From assembly GCF_014083945.1 (NCBI RefSeq), contig NZ_CP046444.1, positions 744,001 through 808,000 of the forward strand: a stretch of 64,000 bases of DNA, read 5' to 3'. This DNA is from Granulicella sp. 5B5. GTDB lineage: Bacteria > Acidobacteriota > Terriglobia > Terriglobales > Acidobacteriaceae. Below are positions 46,488 to 54,231 of the stretch, one piece after another. Numbering within the stretch: the first letter of the stretch is position 1; each line of letters opens with the position of its first letter. The translations under genes were made by a program, and so were the position numbers. The notes under the pieces are model-generated. The model did no database searches and had not been told where the DNA came from. It was given only the letters and a program-made list of their open reading frames with translations.

Positions 46488-46550
46488 CACCGTGGCGAAC
46501 CTTAGCTAACTCCGCGCCCTTCGCGGGAGGCTTTTGCCTTTGCTTTTGCT
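46488..46550 (+). repeat. R6 repeat, copy 2, downstream of dinB-like gene
   Basis: ACCGTGGCGAACCTTAGCTA is followed by CTTCGCGGGAGGCTTTTGCC. It is the same order and strand as the copy at 45812. Confidence 0.65.
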
Positions 46551-46580
46551 ACTCCCTACTCCCTACTCCCTACTCCCTAT
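46549..46580 (-). repeat. Pure heptamer array (TACTCCC)4 at the end of the 3HCDH-like gene
   Basis: CTACTCCC units repeat almost perfectly. Read on the minus strand they are TAGGGAG units, and the first supplies the stop codon of the gene ending at 46570. The pure units contain TAG, unlike the coding arrays in lhr. Confidence 0.85.
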
Positions 46581-47091
46581 TTTTGACCAGCATCGGCTCT
46601 TCCCGGTCTTCCACCACCGTCGCCGCAATCCCCACCCGCGCAAGCATCCCCGCCACTACGCGCAGCGAATCCTCCGCAACAAACCGGCTCCGCACCAACT
46701 CGACAGCCTCCCCCGCCAGCCCACCGCGCACACCCACGCATAACGCCGCGCGATACGTGCAGCTCGCCAGGTCCGTCATGCTCAAAGCATCCGTCGGAGT
46801 ACAAAGAACCGTCTTCGGCGGAGCCATCCGGTCCAGCAGGCTGAAGATCTCCAGCTTCGACTCCAGCTCATCCGGCACAAAGTCCACCGCGACGTCGGCC
46901 TCGCGCACGGCATCTTCCACCGTCAAGGCGACGCGCAACGAACCCGCCACGCCCAGCTCCGCATACTCATCCTGAGCACGCCGCAGGTTCGCCGGCATCA
47001 CATCTTCCAGCACCACATCCAAGCCGGCGGCCGCGCAGCGCAGCGCAAACGCCCGGCCCAGCCTGCCTGCCCCGATGATGGCAATCTTCAT
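46570..47091 (-). CDS. 3-hydroxyacyl-CoA dehydrogenase NAD-binding domain protein
   Basis: This 173-residue stand-alone Rossmann domain has the nucleotide motif IGAGRLGRAF (residues 6-15) and VAVDFVPDELESK, a 3HCDH-like core segment. The C-terminal dimerisation domain of full enzymes is missing. The last residues (VKNRE) and the stop come from a TAGGGAG heptamer array, so the original C-terminus may have been cut by repeat insertion. The ATG abuts the stop of the small upstream gene, indicating a two-gene operon. Confidence 0.8.
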   Translation of the reverse strand: MKIAIIGAGRLGRAFALRCAAAGLDVVLEDVMPANLRRAQDEYAELGVAGSLRVALTVEDAVREADVAVDFVPDELESKLEIFSLLDRMAPPKTVLCTPTDALSMTDLASCTYRAALCVGVRGGLAGEAVELVRSRFVAEDSLRVVAGMLARVGIAATVVEDREEPMLVKNRE

Positions 47092-47292
47092 CTACTTCGC
47101 CGTAAACGCGGCCACAACCGAGTCATAGCTCGGGTCCGCATGGCGAATATGCTCCGCTATCCGCTCCCGGTCCTCCGGCGTCAGCACCGGCAGCACCGAA
47201 AGGATGCGGCGCAGCGTCACAGAAATGTCATCCACATAGTTCATCGTACGAATAGCTTCACCAGAAAGCGGCACGTGTTTCTCCTTCTTCAT
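47092..47292 (-). CDS. Small hypothetical protein
   Basis: This 66-residue protein (MKKEKHVPLSGEAIRTMNY...) is mainly helical, with TLRRILSVLPVLTPEDRERIAEHIRHAD. It has no signal or membrane segment. AAGGAG lies before the ATG at 47292. Its TAG stop touches the ATG of the 3HCDH-like gene. I do not recognise the family. The size and coupling could suggest a regulator of its neighbour, but nothing else supports that. Confidence 0.65.
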   Translation of the reverse strand: MKKEKHVPLSGEAIRTMNYVDDISVTLRRILSVLPVLTPEDRERIAEHIRHADPSYDSVVAAFTAK

Positions 47293-47312
47293 TCGCTCAT
47301 CCGAGCAGGTCT

Positions 47313-47360
47313 AGTCTTTACTCTCTATTGTCTACTCTCTGCTGTCTACTGTCTGCTCTT
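47313..47360. repeat. Degenerate heptamer array (CTACTGTCTG type)
   Basis: Units such as CTCTATTGTCTACTCTCTGC repeat with a seven-base step between malQ and the small gene. It is the sister of the array at 3159-3197. Confidence 0.65.
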
Positions 47361-48897
47361 ACGAGTTCGTCGCCGGCGGCACATACCCATCGCGGTCGGT
47401 CATCGCCATAACCGCCGCCAGCTTCTCAGACAGGTCCGGATGCAGCTGCTCCGGCGCATACCGCCAGCTCCAGTTGCCGTCCGGCAGCGCCGGCGTATTC
47501 ATCCGCGCCTCGCTGCCCAGGTGCAGCACATCCTGCAGCGGCAGAATACACGTCGCCGCCACCGACGACGCAGCGGCCTTGATCATCGCCCACACCACGT
47601 CCTCGTCATACGGCAGCTTGTACAGGTACGTCTCAAAATTCTCTTTCTCCGCCTCCGACGCATTGTCCTTCCACCACCCCAGCGTCGTATTGTTGTCATG
47701 CGTGCCCGTATAGACCACGCAGTTCGGCACAAACTCATGCGGCAGATACATATGCCCGCCACGGTCCGCAAACCCGAACTGCATCACCCGCATCCCGGGC
47801 AGGTCGAAGTCCTTGCGCAGTTCGTCGACCTCCTTCGTAATCACACCCAGGTCTTCCGCCACAAACGGCAGTCTGCCCGAAGCATCCGCAAACAGCTCCC
47901 GCAGCCGTTGAAAGAGTTGCCGTCCCGGAGCCTTGATCCACTGCCCATGGATCGCCGTCTCGTCCTCTGCCGGAATCGACCAGTACGCCTCAAACCCCCG
48001 GAAATGGTCCAGCCGCGTCACGTCATACAGCGCCAGCGACCGCCGCACCCGCGCCACCCACCAGTCAAAGTGGTTGTTCTGCATCAGGTCCCACTTGTAC
48101 AGTGGGTTCCCCCACCGCTGCCCTGTCGCTGAAAAATAATCCGGCGGCACGCCCGACACCCGGATCGGCCTGCGCTCTTCATCCAGCTCAAACAGCTCCG
48201 GATGCGTCCACACATCCGCGCTGTCGTAGTTCACAAAGATCGCCACATCGCCCAATATGCGAATGTCCCGCTCACTGCAATACCCGCGCAACGAGCACCA
48301 CTGCTCGTTGAAGAAGAACTGCACCGCTTGCACCATCGCCAGCTCGCGCCCATGGTCTCTGTGCAGCGCCGCCAGCGTGCCCGCATCGCGCAGTGCATAC
48401 TCGCGGGGCCACGCATTCCAACTCGCACCCTCAAACCGCCGCCGCAGCACATCGAACATCGCATAGTCCGTCAGCCACGACGCATTCTTCTCGCAGAACA
48501 CCTGGAACCGCTTCCAGGAAGCCTCATCCGCACGATCGAGAAAGTTCCCCGCCGCCTCTTCGATCAGCGGCATCTTCGCCGCCTCAGCCTGCACAAACTC
48601 GCACGGCCCCGTGTTCCCCGGCAACCCCGCAATGCGCTCCGCCGTGAGCCACCCATCACGCACCAGCAGCTCCACGCTGATCAGCAGCGGGTTCCCCGCA
48701 AACGCGCTCAGAGCCGAATAAGGCGAGTTCCCATACCCCGTCGGGTTCAACGGCAGCACCTGCCACAAACGCTGCTTGCCCGCCGCCAGGAAGTCCACAA
48801 ACTCATACGCCGCCGGCCCAAAGTCACCCACGCCGCCATACGACGGCAGCGAGGTCACATGCAGCAATATCCCGCAAACCCGTTCACCCGCCATCAT
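47359..48897 (-). CDS. malQ: 4-alpha-glucanotransferase (amylomaltase)
   Basis: This GH77 enzyme transfers maltosyl units between alpha-1,4-glucans in glycogen/maltodextrin metabolism. The 512-residue protein shows GILLHVTSLPS at the N-terminus and LPLNPTGYGNSPYS. The catalytic Asp is in VTRLDHFRGFEAYW (near 293), the acid/base region is VAEDLG (near 340) and TGTHDNNTTLGWW is near 390. The start is at 48897 or the second Met (48894). No other glycogen genes are near. Confidence 0.95.
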   Translation of the reverse strand: MMAGERVCGILLHVTSLPSYGGVGDFGPAAYEFVDFLAAGKQRLWQVLPLNPTGYGNSPYSALSAFAGNPLLISVELLVRDGWLTAERIAGLPGNTGPCEFVQAEAAKMPLIEEAAGNFLDRADEASWKRFQVFCEKNASWLTDYAMFDVLRRRFEGASWNAWPREYALRDAGTLAALHRDHGRELAMVQAVQFFFNEQWCSLRGYCSERDIRILGDVAIFVNYDSADVWTHPELFELDEERRPIRVSGVPPDYFSATGQRWGNPLYKWDLMQNNHFDWWVARVRRSLALYDVTRLDHFRGFEAYWSIPAEDETAIHGQWIKAPGRQLFQRLRELFADASGRLPFVAEDLGVITKEVDELRKDFDLPGMRVMQFGFADRGGHMYLPHEFVPNCVVYTGTHDNNTTLGWWKDNASEAEKENFETYLYKLPYDEDVVWAMIKAAASSVAATCILPLQDVLHLGSEARMNTPALPDGNWSWRYAPEQLHPDLSEKLAAVMAMTDRDGYVPPATNS

Positions 48898-48917
48898 TCA
48901 CCCCTTCTGTACCGCTC

Positions 48918-48979
48918 GTCATTTCGACCGGAGCATCGCGGCTTCTTCGCGATGCGCAGCGGAGAAACCCCTGCATTTT
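48918..48979 (+). repeat. R1 repeat, copy 4
   Basis: GTCATTTCGACCGGAG, stem CATCGCGG...CGCGATG, then CAGCGGAGAAACCCCTGCATTTT. It lies upstream of malQ. Confidence 0.85.
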
Positions 48980-49012
48980 GTCCAAACGGCCACAGCTTCC
49001 AGTTCCGAACCC

Positions 49013-49055
49013 AAAAAGACGGGACGCGCCTCAATCGTTAGGCTCGTCCCGTCTT
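49013..49055 (-). terminator. Intrinsic terminator of the PpiD-like gene
   Basis: AAGACGGGACG and CGTCCCGTCTT form an 11-pair stem. On the minus strand it is followed by TTTTTGGG, just after the PpiD-like stop. Confidence 0.85.
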
Positions 49056-49075
49056 CTGATGATCTAGCTTCCAAT

Positions 49076-51043
49076 TTAGCTGCCCAGCGGCGTCAGCGGC
49101 TTCTTCGCATACACAATCGCGTTCGCCTTCTCATAGCGGTCCATCAGCGACCCGATAAACACGCTGAACACCTCCTGCCGCTTCTGGTCCAGCAGCTTGT
49201 CCTTGGTCGCCGCAAAGTTCTTCGTGATGTCGTCAGCCGTCGGCTCCTGCTTATCCGTCAGCTGCAACACGGCGCCGTTCGCGCCCTCGTTGATCGGTCC
49301 TGATATCCCGCCCTTCGGCAGGCTGAACGCCACGCTCGCCGCGCCGCCCATCGACCCGATGTCCGTCACCTGCGCATCGCGGCCCACCAGGTCGCTCGAC
49401 TTCACGTCCAGCTTCATCTCCGCCGCGGCCTTATGCAGATCGCCCAGCGCCTTCGCGCGGTCACTCAGCTTGATCAGCTGTGCGTTTAGCAGCTCCGGCG
49501 TCTTCTCCTGCCGATAGTCGTCCAGGATATGTGGCTTGTAGTCCGCGAAGTTCGTCGCATGGGCCGCCTGCACATCGTCCACCACGAAGATAGCGTAGCC
49601 TTCGCCCGTCGACACGACCTGCGGCGCCGCGCCCTTCGCCGCACCAAACGCCGCGCTCAGCAGCGCCGACGAGTCCGGCAGGCTCGGGATCACGCCCGTC
49701 TTGCCCAGAAAATCCGTCGTCTGCACATGCAGGCCATGCGCATCAGCCGTCTTCTGCAAGCCGTCCTTCTTCGCCTGCGCCACCAGCTGCGCACCAAATG
49801 CCTGCGCCGCCGCGCCCGACTTCTGAGCCTGGATCGCTTCCACAATCGAAGGCTTCACCTCAGCCAGCGTCTTCACGCTCGCCGCCTGCTTCTGCTCCGT
49901 CTGGATAATGTGATATCCAAACTGCGACCGCACCACATCCGACGTCTGCCCCGGATTCAGCGCCATCGCGGCCTTCGCATACGTCGGGTCCAGCTGCGCC
50001 GTCGGAATGAGCGGCAATTCGCCGCCCTGGTCCTTCGAACCCGGGTCGTCCGAGTTCTTCTTCGCCAGATCGGCAAAGTTCCCGCCGGCCTTTACCTGCT
50101 TCAGGATGTCCTCTGCCTTGGCTTTCGCCGCCGCATCGGTCTTCGCATCCGCGCCCTTGGCCACCGTGATCAGGATGTGCCGCGTCTTCACCTCTTCCGG
50201 CGTCTTGTACTGATCCTGGTGCGCGTTGTAGTACGCCTGCACCTCGGCATCGCTCACCGGCTGCACACCACCGTTCGGCAGGTTGTTCGCGTCGAAGCTG
50301 AAGAACGTGATCTTGCGCTGCTCCGGCACGGCTGTCGCATAGCGCGCCGCATTCTGCTTGAAAAACGCCTGCAGGTCAGCATCGCTCGGGTTGATCGTCT
50401 GCGCCAGAGACGCCGCAGAGATCACCGCATAATCGAACTTCACCTTCGTGCCCGTCTTCAGGTACTCGGCCTTCACCTCGGCGTCATTCACCGTCACGCC
50501 ACCCGTCACCAGGGCCTGCAGCCGTTGAATCTCAAGGTCCGACTTCACCTGCGCCTCAAAGTCCGCAATCGGCATCCGGAAGTACGTCTCAACGAAGTTG
50601 ATGTACTGGTCCTCGCCCACAAACTTCCCGCCCGGGAAGATGTACTCCGAGTACGGCCCTGACCGCAGGAAGTTCTTCAGGTCGTCATCCGACACCTGCA
50701 GTCCCATCTTGTCGGCCTGCTGCTGCAGCACCGCGCGCTCCACCTGGATCTGCCCAGCGCGGCTCATCACAAACTGTAGATAGAACGGCGGCAGGTTCTG
50801 CTGCTGCATCTGCTGCTCGGCCTGCCGCTGCACGTCCGCCGTCTTGATCGAAACACTGTCGCCCGAGATCTTGCCCCACAACCCAGGACGCCGCACCGTG
50901 GCATAGTCGTCCGTTCCGGTCGTCGGTCCATCAGTAAAGATACCGGGGACCAGCGTGATCACCATCGTGACGATGGCGGCTCCGATAACGATTGCAAAGA
51001 TAGCTTTGGTAGCGCGATTGTCCTGCTGCAGAATACGGATCAT
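49076..51043 (-). CDS. PpiD/SurA-like membrane-anchored peptidyl-prolyl isomerase
   Basis: This periplasmic foldase has 655 residues and one N-terminal transmembrane helix (AIFAIVIGAAIVTMVITLV, about 15-33). A SurA_N-like region (about 45-230) and a parvulin domain (about 290-395) follow, with TRHILI, FADLAKKNSDDPGS and GGELPLI. A second, weaker parvulin-like C-terminal half completes it. The order matches PpiD. ATG 51043 begins MIRILQQDNRATK, the usual PpiD-type start. It probably helps outer-membrane protein folding. A strong terminator follows at 49013-49055. Confidence 0.9.
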   Translation of the reverse strand: MIRILQQDNRATKAIFAIVIGAAIVTMVITLVPGIFTDGPTTGTDDYATVRRPGLWGKISGDSVSIKTADVQRQAEQQMQQQNLPPFYLQFVMSRAGQIQVERAVLQQQADKMGLQVSDDDLKNFLRSGPYSEYIFPGGKFVGEDQYINFVETYFRMPIADFEAQVKSDLEIQRLQALVTGGVTVNDAEVKAEYLKTGTKVKFDYAVISAASLAQTINPSDADLQAFFKQNAARYATAVPEQRKITFFSFDANNLPNGGVQPVSDAEVQAYYNAHQDQYKTPEEVKTRHILITVAKGADAKTDAAAKAKAEDILKQVKAGGNFADLAKKNSDDPGSKDQGGELPLIPTAQLDPTYAKAAMALNPGQTSDVVRSQFGYHIIQTEQKQAASVKTLAEVKPSIVEAIQAQKSGAAAQAFGAQLVAQAKKDGLQKTADAHGLHVQTTDFLGKTGVIPSLPDSSALLSAAFGAAKGAAPQVVSTGEGYAIFVVDDVQAAHATNFADYKPHILDDYRQEKTPELLNAQLIKLSDRAKALGDLHKAAAEMKLDVKSSDLVGRDAQVTDIGSMGGAASVAFSLPKGGISGPINEGANGAVLQLTDKQEPTADDITKNFAATKDKLLDQKRQEVFSVFIGSLMDRYEKANAIVYAKKPLTPLGS

Positions 51044-51305
51044 GCTTGGCTAGAGACCTTACCTTCATGTCGCGTCTCGTGGCGAGACCGCGGTGCCCGG
51101 GATTTGGTTCGCACAAACAGGGATCGCCCTCCATCAGGAAGACGCACCACTCCTGTCATGCAGGGGCTCGTCCATCAGTATATAGAAAGATCAAAGAAGC
51201 GTTGGAAATCGGAAGCCTCGTCTGCGCGCCGCAGGTGAGCCAGCCTGTGGAAACCAACCGCCCACTCAGACATAACCGCCATAACCGCGCCACTACGTCG
51301 GTACC

Positions 51306-51415
51306 GCAGCCCTTCAGGCCCTGTCTCATACATATCCTTGCCACCACTCGGTAGCCCGGCCCTTCAGGGCCGGGTCTCATAGGGTCTATGAAAAGAAGGG
51401 GCTTCAGCCCCTGGG
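51306..51415 (+). repeat. R3 hairpin repeats, three units
   Basis: CAGCCCTTCAGGCCCTG, CCCGGCCCTTCAGGGCCGGG and AGGGGCTTCAGCCCCTGGGG each fold on a CTTCAG core. The last two are near-perfect inverted repeats. Confidence 0.8.
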
Positions 51416-51438
51416 GTTTGCTTTTCCCGGTACAGTCC

Positions 51439-51497
51439 GTCATCTCGACCGAAGTCCGGGCTTTTGCGGACGTAGCGAAGAGATCCCCTCATTTTGC
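51439..51497 (+). repeat. R1 repeat, copy 5
   Basis: GTCATCTCGACCGAAG, stem GTCCGG...GCGGAC, then GTAGCGAAGAGATCCCCTCATTTTG. Confidence 0.8.
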
Positions 51498-51637
51498 CCG
51501 AACCCCGATACCGCCCGCCCCGCACAACCCTTCCCACCTTTTGGCCCCAGGAACCGGATGCCCCGCTATGCACAGCTACACCATGCATAGGTGGGATGCC
51601 ACTTGACACCCCATTTACAATAGAGAGGTAGCAACGC

Positions 51638-51659
51638 ACCCGGCCCAGCGCCGGGTTTT
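51638..51659 (+). terminator. GC hairpin with T-run, possible end of a short transcript
   Basis: ACCCGGC and GCCGGGT pair, followed by TTTG. A TACAAT box lies 17 bases before it (51616-51621), so a very short RNA is conceivable. Confidence 0.4.
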
Positions 51660-51729
51660 GTCGTCTCCAGCTCTTTCTCAACTCGCAGTCATCAGCGACC
51701 CAGGTAACCACCAAACAGGTTACGAACCT

Positions 51730-51775
51730 AACCCCAATCGGCTGCGGATCATAGCCGCAAAACCGGGGGAGGGGC
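51730..51775 (+). repeat. R5 repeat, copy 3
   Basis: AACCCCAATCGGCTGCGGAT is followed by CATAG, CAAAACC and GGGGGAGGGG. It matches the copies at 12310 and 18733. Confidence 0.75.
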
Positions 51776-51784
51776 CCAAAGCAA

Positions 51785-51812
51785 AACGCTCCGGGAATCC
51801 TCCCGGAGCGTT
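51785..51812 (-). terminator. Intrinsic terminator of the BON-domain gene
   Basis: AACGCTCCGGGA and TCCCGGAGCGTT form a perfect 12-pair stem. On the minus strand TTTTGCTTT follows. It lies 18 bases after the BON gene stop. Confidence 0.85.
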
Positions 51813-51829
51813 GCCGGCTTCCCTCCGGC

Positions 51830-53017
51830 TCAGTACGCCGGGCCGTAGTACGGGCTGTAATACCGCCGCATCGGTGGCCGCTGCCGGGGCCCAGGGCCCG
51901 CCGCATACGACAGCCGCTGCATCTCCGCCTCGGACACCGTCTGCACAGGCGTCGGCTGGGCCACCGCAAATGTCAACACCGACTCCGGCGGAACGATCAC
52001 TTCACCGCGAGGCGAAGCAGCCGAACCCGCAAGCCCAGCGCCCGCTCCGACACCGGCGCCGATCGCAGCACCCTCACCGCCACCGGCAATCGCGCCGATG
52101 ATCGCGCCCACAGCGCTCGTGCCGACCGTGTTGTTCACCGTACCCGCCGTTTTGTCCCGTCCATTCGCATTCCACACCTGCGACTGCAGCGGATACACAT
52201 GGCCGCCCACCGTCAGGCTGGTAACCTGCAGGGCAAGCTCACCGCGCCCCTTGAACACACCTGCTTTCTTGGCATCGACCACTGTACCCGTCACGGTAGC
52301 GCCACGCGGAATCGCCACGGCGCCATCGGCAACCACATCCGTCATCACGGTTCCATCAAACGCCGCTCCAGCCGCTACATGGCCGGAGTCCAGCCCACGG
52401 TTGATCCGTATCCGCAACACCGCGCCCGCCGGGACCGTCACCGGAATCCCCGCACGCTGTCCAGCCGCTACTCCCGGAGGAGGAACATACGCCTGCTGCT
52501 GGCTGCCATACATCGGCTGCCGTCCCTGCGGAGGCGGCGGCCCCTGGTACTGCCCACCCTGCGGAGGCCCAGCCTGACCGCCACCCTGCGGCGGAGGCAT
52601 ATTCCCATTCGGGTCCGCCATGCCGTCCTGAGCCTCATTCGGCGCACCCTGGTCCACCGGTTGGTCGCCCGGAGCGCTTGCCGTATCGGTCGGCGGCGGC
52701 GTGTCACCCAGAGTCATCTGGTCGACGACCTTCTTCACGCCCTGCACGCGCGCCACAAGGTTCTCCGCCTTGCTGCGCATCGCCTCGTCATGCACGTTGC
52801 CGGAAAGCGTCACCGTGCCATACACCGTCGTCGTCCGGATGTTCTGCGTAGAAAGCTCTGGCGCAGTCGCCAATGCACGCAGCACATTCGACTCAACCTG
52901 AGCGTCGGGCACCGTCTGGCCTCCACTCTGCGTCTGCGCCACAGCGCTCACCGCGGCGACCATCAGGCCCCCGGCCAACAGCCATCCACCAAACCCATGC
53001 TTCGCACGAACTGTCAT
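51830..53017 (-). CDS. Secreted BON-domain protein with Pro/Gln/Gly linker and glycine-zipper
   Basis: This 395-residue protein has a signal peptide (GGWLLAGGLMVAAVSAVA|Q) and a BON domain (about 40-110, TVYGTVTLSGNVHDEAMRSKAE). A Pro/Gln/Gly-rich linker (about 120-200) leads to a beta-rich domain with IPRGATVTGTVVDAKKAG. A glycine-zipper helix (AVGAIIGAIAGGGEGAAIGAGVG split over residues 315-340) and a Tyr/Pro/Arg-rich tail follow. The start at 53017 (MTVRAKHGFGG) gives the signal peptide; the frame is open 27 codons upstream. A role at the outer membrane or periphery is likely, but its function is unknown. Confidence 0.82.
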   Translation of the reverse strand: MTVRAKHGFGGWLLAGGLMVAAVSAVAQTQSGGQTVPDAQVESNVLRALATAPELSTQNIRTTTVYGTVTLSGNVHDEAMRSKAENLVARVQGVKKVVDQMTLGDTPPPTDTASAPGDQPVDQGAPNEAQDGMADPNGNMPPPQGGGQAGPPQGGQYQGPPPPQGRQPMYGSQQQAYVPPPGVAAGQRAGIPVTVPAGAVLRIRINRGLDSGHVAAGAAFDGTVMTDVVADGAVAIPRGATVTGTVVDAKKAGVFKGRGELALQVTSLTVGGHVYPLQSQVWNANGRDKTAGTVNNTVGTSAVGAIIGAIAGGGEGAAIGAGVGAGAGLAGSAASPRGEVIVPPESVLTFAVAQPTPVQTVSEAEMQRLSYAAGPGPRQRPPMRRYYSPYYGPAY

Positions 53018-53242
53018 CGTCTTAAACTCCCGAAGTTCCACAGTTTTCCTACCAGCAGAAGCTTCAAACTCTCTTAGCGGCAGCCACCGCGAGGCCACCT
53101 TGCGGGTGCCTGCGGCCCAGCGCCGTCACTTTGATAAGACGCTACTTTGGGTGAAAAGTTCCGGTAAGTCACTGACGCCCACAAACTCCAGCACACTCTA
53201 GACAAACCCTCTGCGGTCACTGATTGTTACAGTCTGTACACA

Positions 53243-53271
53243 TTGACCCAGCCCGCTATCAGTCGTATATT
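53243..53271 (+). promoter_or_regulatory. Promoter of the initiator tRNA gene
   Basis: TTGACC (-35) and TATATT (-10) are separated by exactly 17 bases. The tRNA begins six bases after the -10 box. This is the clearest sigma-70 type promoter in the window. Confidence 0.8.
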
Positions 53272-53276
53272 GGAAA

Positions 53277-53353
<77 letters not shown>

Positions 53354-53366
53354 AAGAATCAACAAC

Positions 53367-54230
53367 TTACAAGTTCAGCCGAAATCGGCGAGGGAACAAT
53401 AAGGGACAGGTGTCCAGACCTGCTCCCTTTTCGCTTTTTGGGGCCTCTTTCTTCATCACCAGTTCCACGATCTGAGCGTTCGCCGGACGCGTCACGTCGA
53501 GCATCGAGTTCCGACCGTACTTCCTGGTCATGTCGATGGACGCATGGCGCATAAGCTTCTGCTGCACTTCGAGCGGCAGGCCGAGTTCTGAGAGCCTGGC
53601 CCGATAGATATGCCGGAAGGCATGCCAGCCCAACTTCGGCAGGCCAATCTTCGCAGCCGCCTTGTTGAGATGACGCTGCCGCATCGTGTCCGCGTGAGAC
53701 GGCTTGCCGGTGTCGATGTTGCCGAACAGCCAGCCATTAACCGGCAACTCGGCTCCCCGCCACTGACGAAGGACGCTGACCAGATCAGGATGGAGCGGAA
53801 GCTCATCCTCGCTGGCTAACGTCTTCGTATCCTCGACATGACCGTTGACCACGGAGCGCCGCACCTGAAGCGTGGCCTCGTCGAGGTCCACGTCCTCCCA
53901 TCGCAATCCCAGAATCTCGCTGAAACGCAGCCCCAGGCACATGGCCAGAGTCACCATGACCCGGCAGTGCTGTGGAAGCAGCAGCAGCTTCTGGTATTGC
54001 TCGGTGGTCACAAGAACGATCTTGCGCGTCCTCTTCGATGTTCCGTGCAACTCAATCAGCGACATCGGATTGCGCTGGCCTTCGAGATACCGCCAGCGCA
54101 TCGCGCACTCGAACAGGCGATGGAACACTGCCTTAGTGTGCCCCTTGGACTTGGGAGCGAGAGGCCGTGGCTTCTCGTCCTTCCTCCGTGGAGTCGTCAT
54201 CAGACCCTTGAGCCACTGCTCGACCGCCAT
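53367..54230 (-). CDS. Tyrosine integrase, N-terminally truncated
   Basis: This is a phage/island-type site-specific recombinase. The 287 residues retained contain part of the core-binding domain and the full catalytic domain: Arg in CLGLRFSEILGL, His-x-x-Arg in WHAFRHIYR, a later His in MRHAS and Tyr in RKYGRN. About 100 N-terminal residues are missing: the frame continues upstream only a few codons and then meets the IS3-type fragment at about 54232. It lies 13 bases from the 3' end of the initiator tRNA gene and points toward it, as expected for a tRNA-targeted element. Probably inactive. Confidence 0.85.
   Translation of the reverse strand: MAVEQWLKGLMTTPRRKDEKPRPLAPKSKGHTKAVFHRLFECAMRWRYLEGQRNPMSLIELHGTSKRTRKIVLVTTEQYQKLLLLPQHCRVMVTLAMCLGLRFSEILGLRWEDVDLDEATLQVRRSVVNGHVEDTKTLASEDELPLHPDLVSVLRQWRGAELPVNGWLFGNIDTGKPSHADTMRQRHLNKAAAKIGLPKLGWHAFRHIYRARLSELGLPLEVQQKLMRHASIDMTRKYGRNSMLDVTRPANAQIVELVMKKEAPKSEKGAGLDTCPLLFPRRFRLNL
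53401..53437 (+). terminator. Terminator after the initiator tRNA
   Basis: AAGGGACAGG and CCTGCTCCCTT pair with a one-base bulge, followed by TTTCGCTTTTT. It overlaps the 3' end of the integrase reading frame. Confidence 0.6.
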
Positions 54231-54231
54231 C

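Larger units (their letters stand above)
51044..51829. other. 786-base intergenic region packed with repeats
   Basis: No gene is supported here. It holds R3 hairpins (51306-51415), an R1 copy (51439-51497), a TACAAT box followed by a GC hairpin (51616-51659), an R5 copy (51730-51775) and the terminator of the BON gene. The first 260 bases, which contain the PpiD-like promoter area, show no other recognisable element. Confidence 0.7.
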
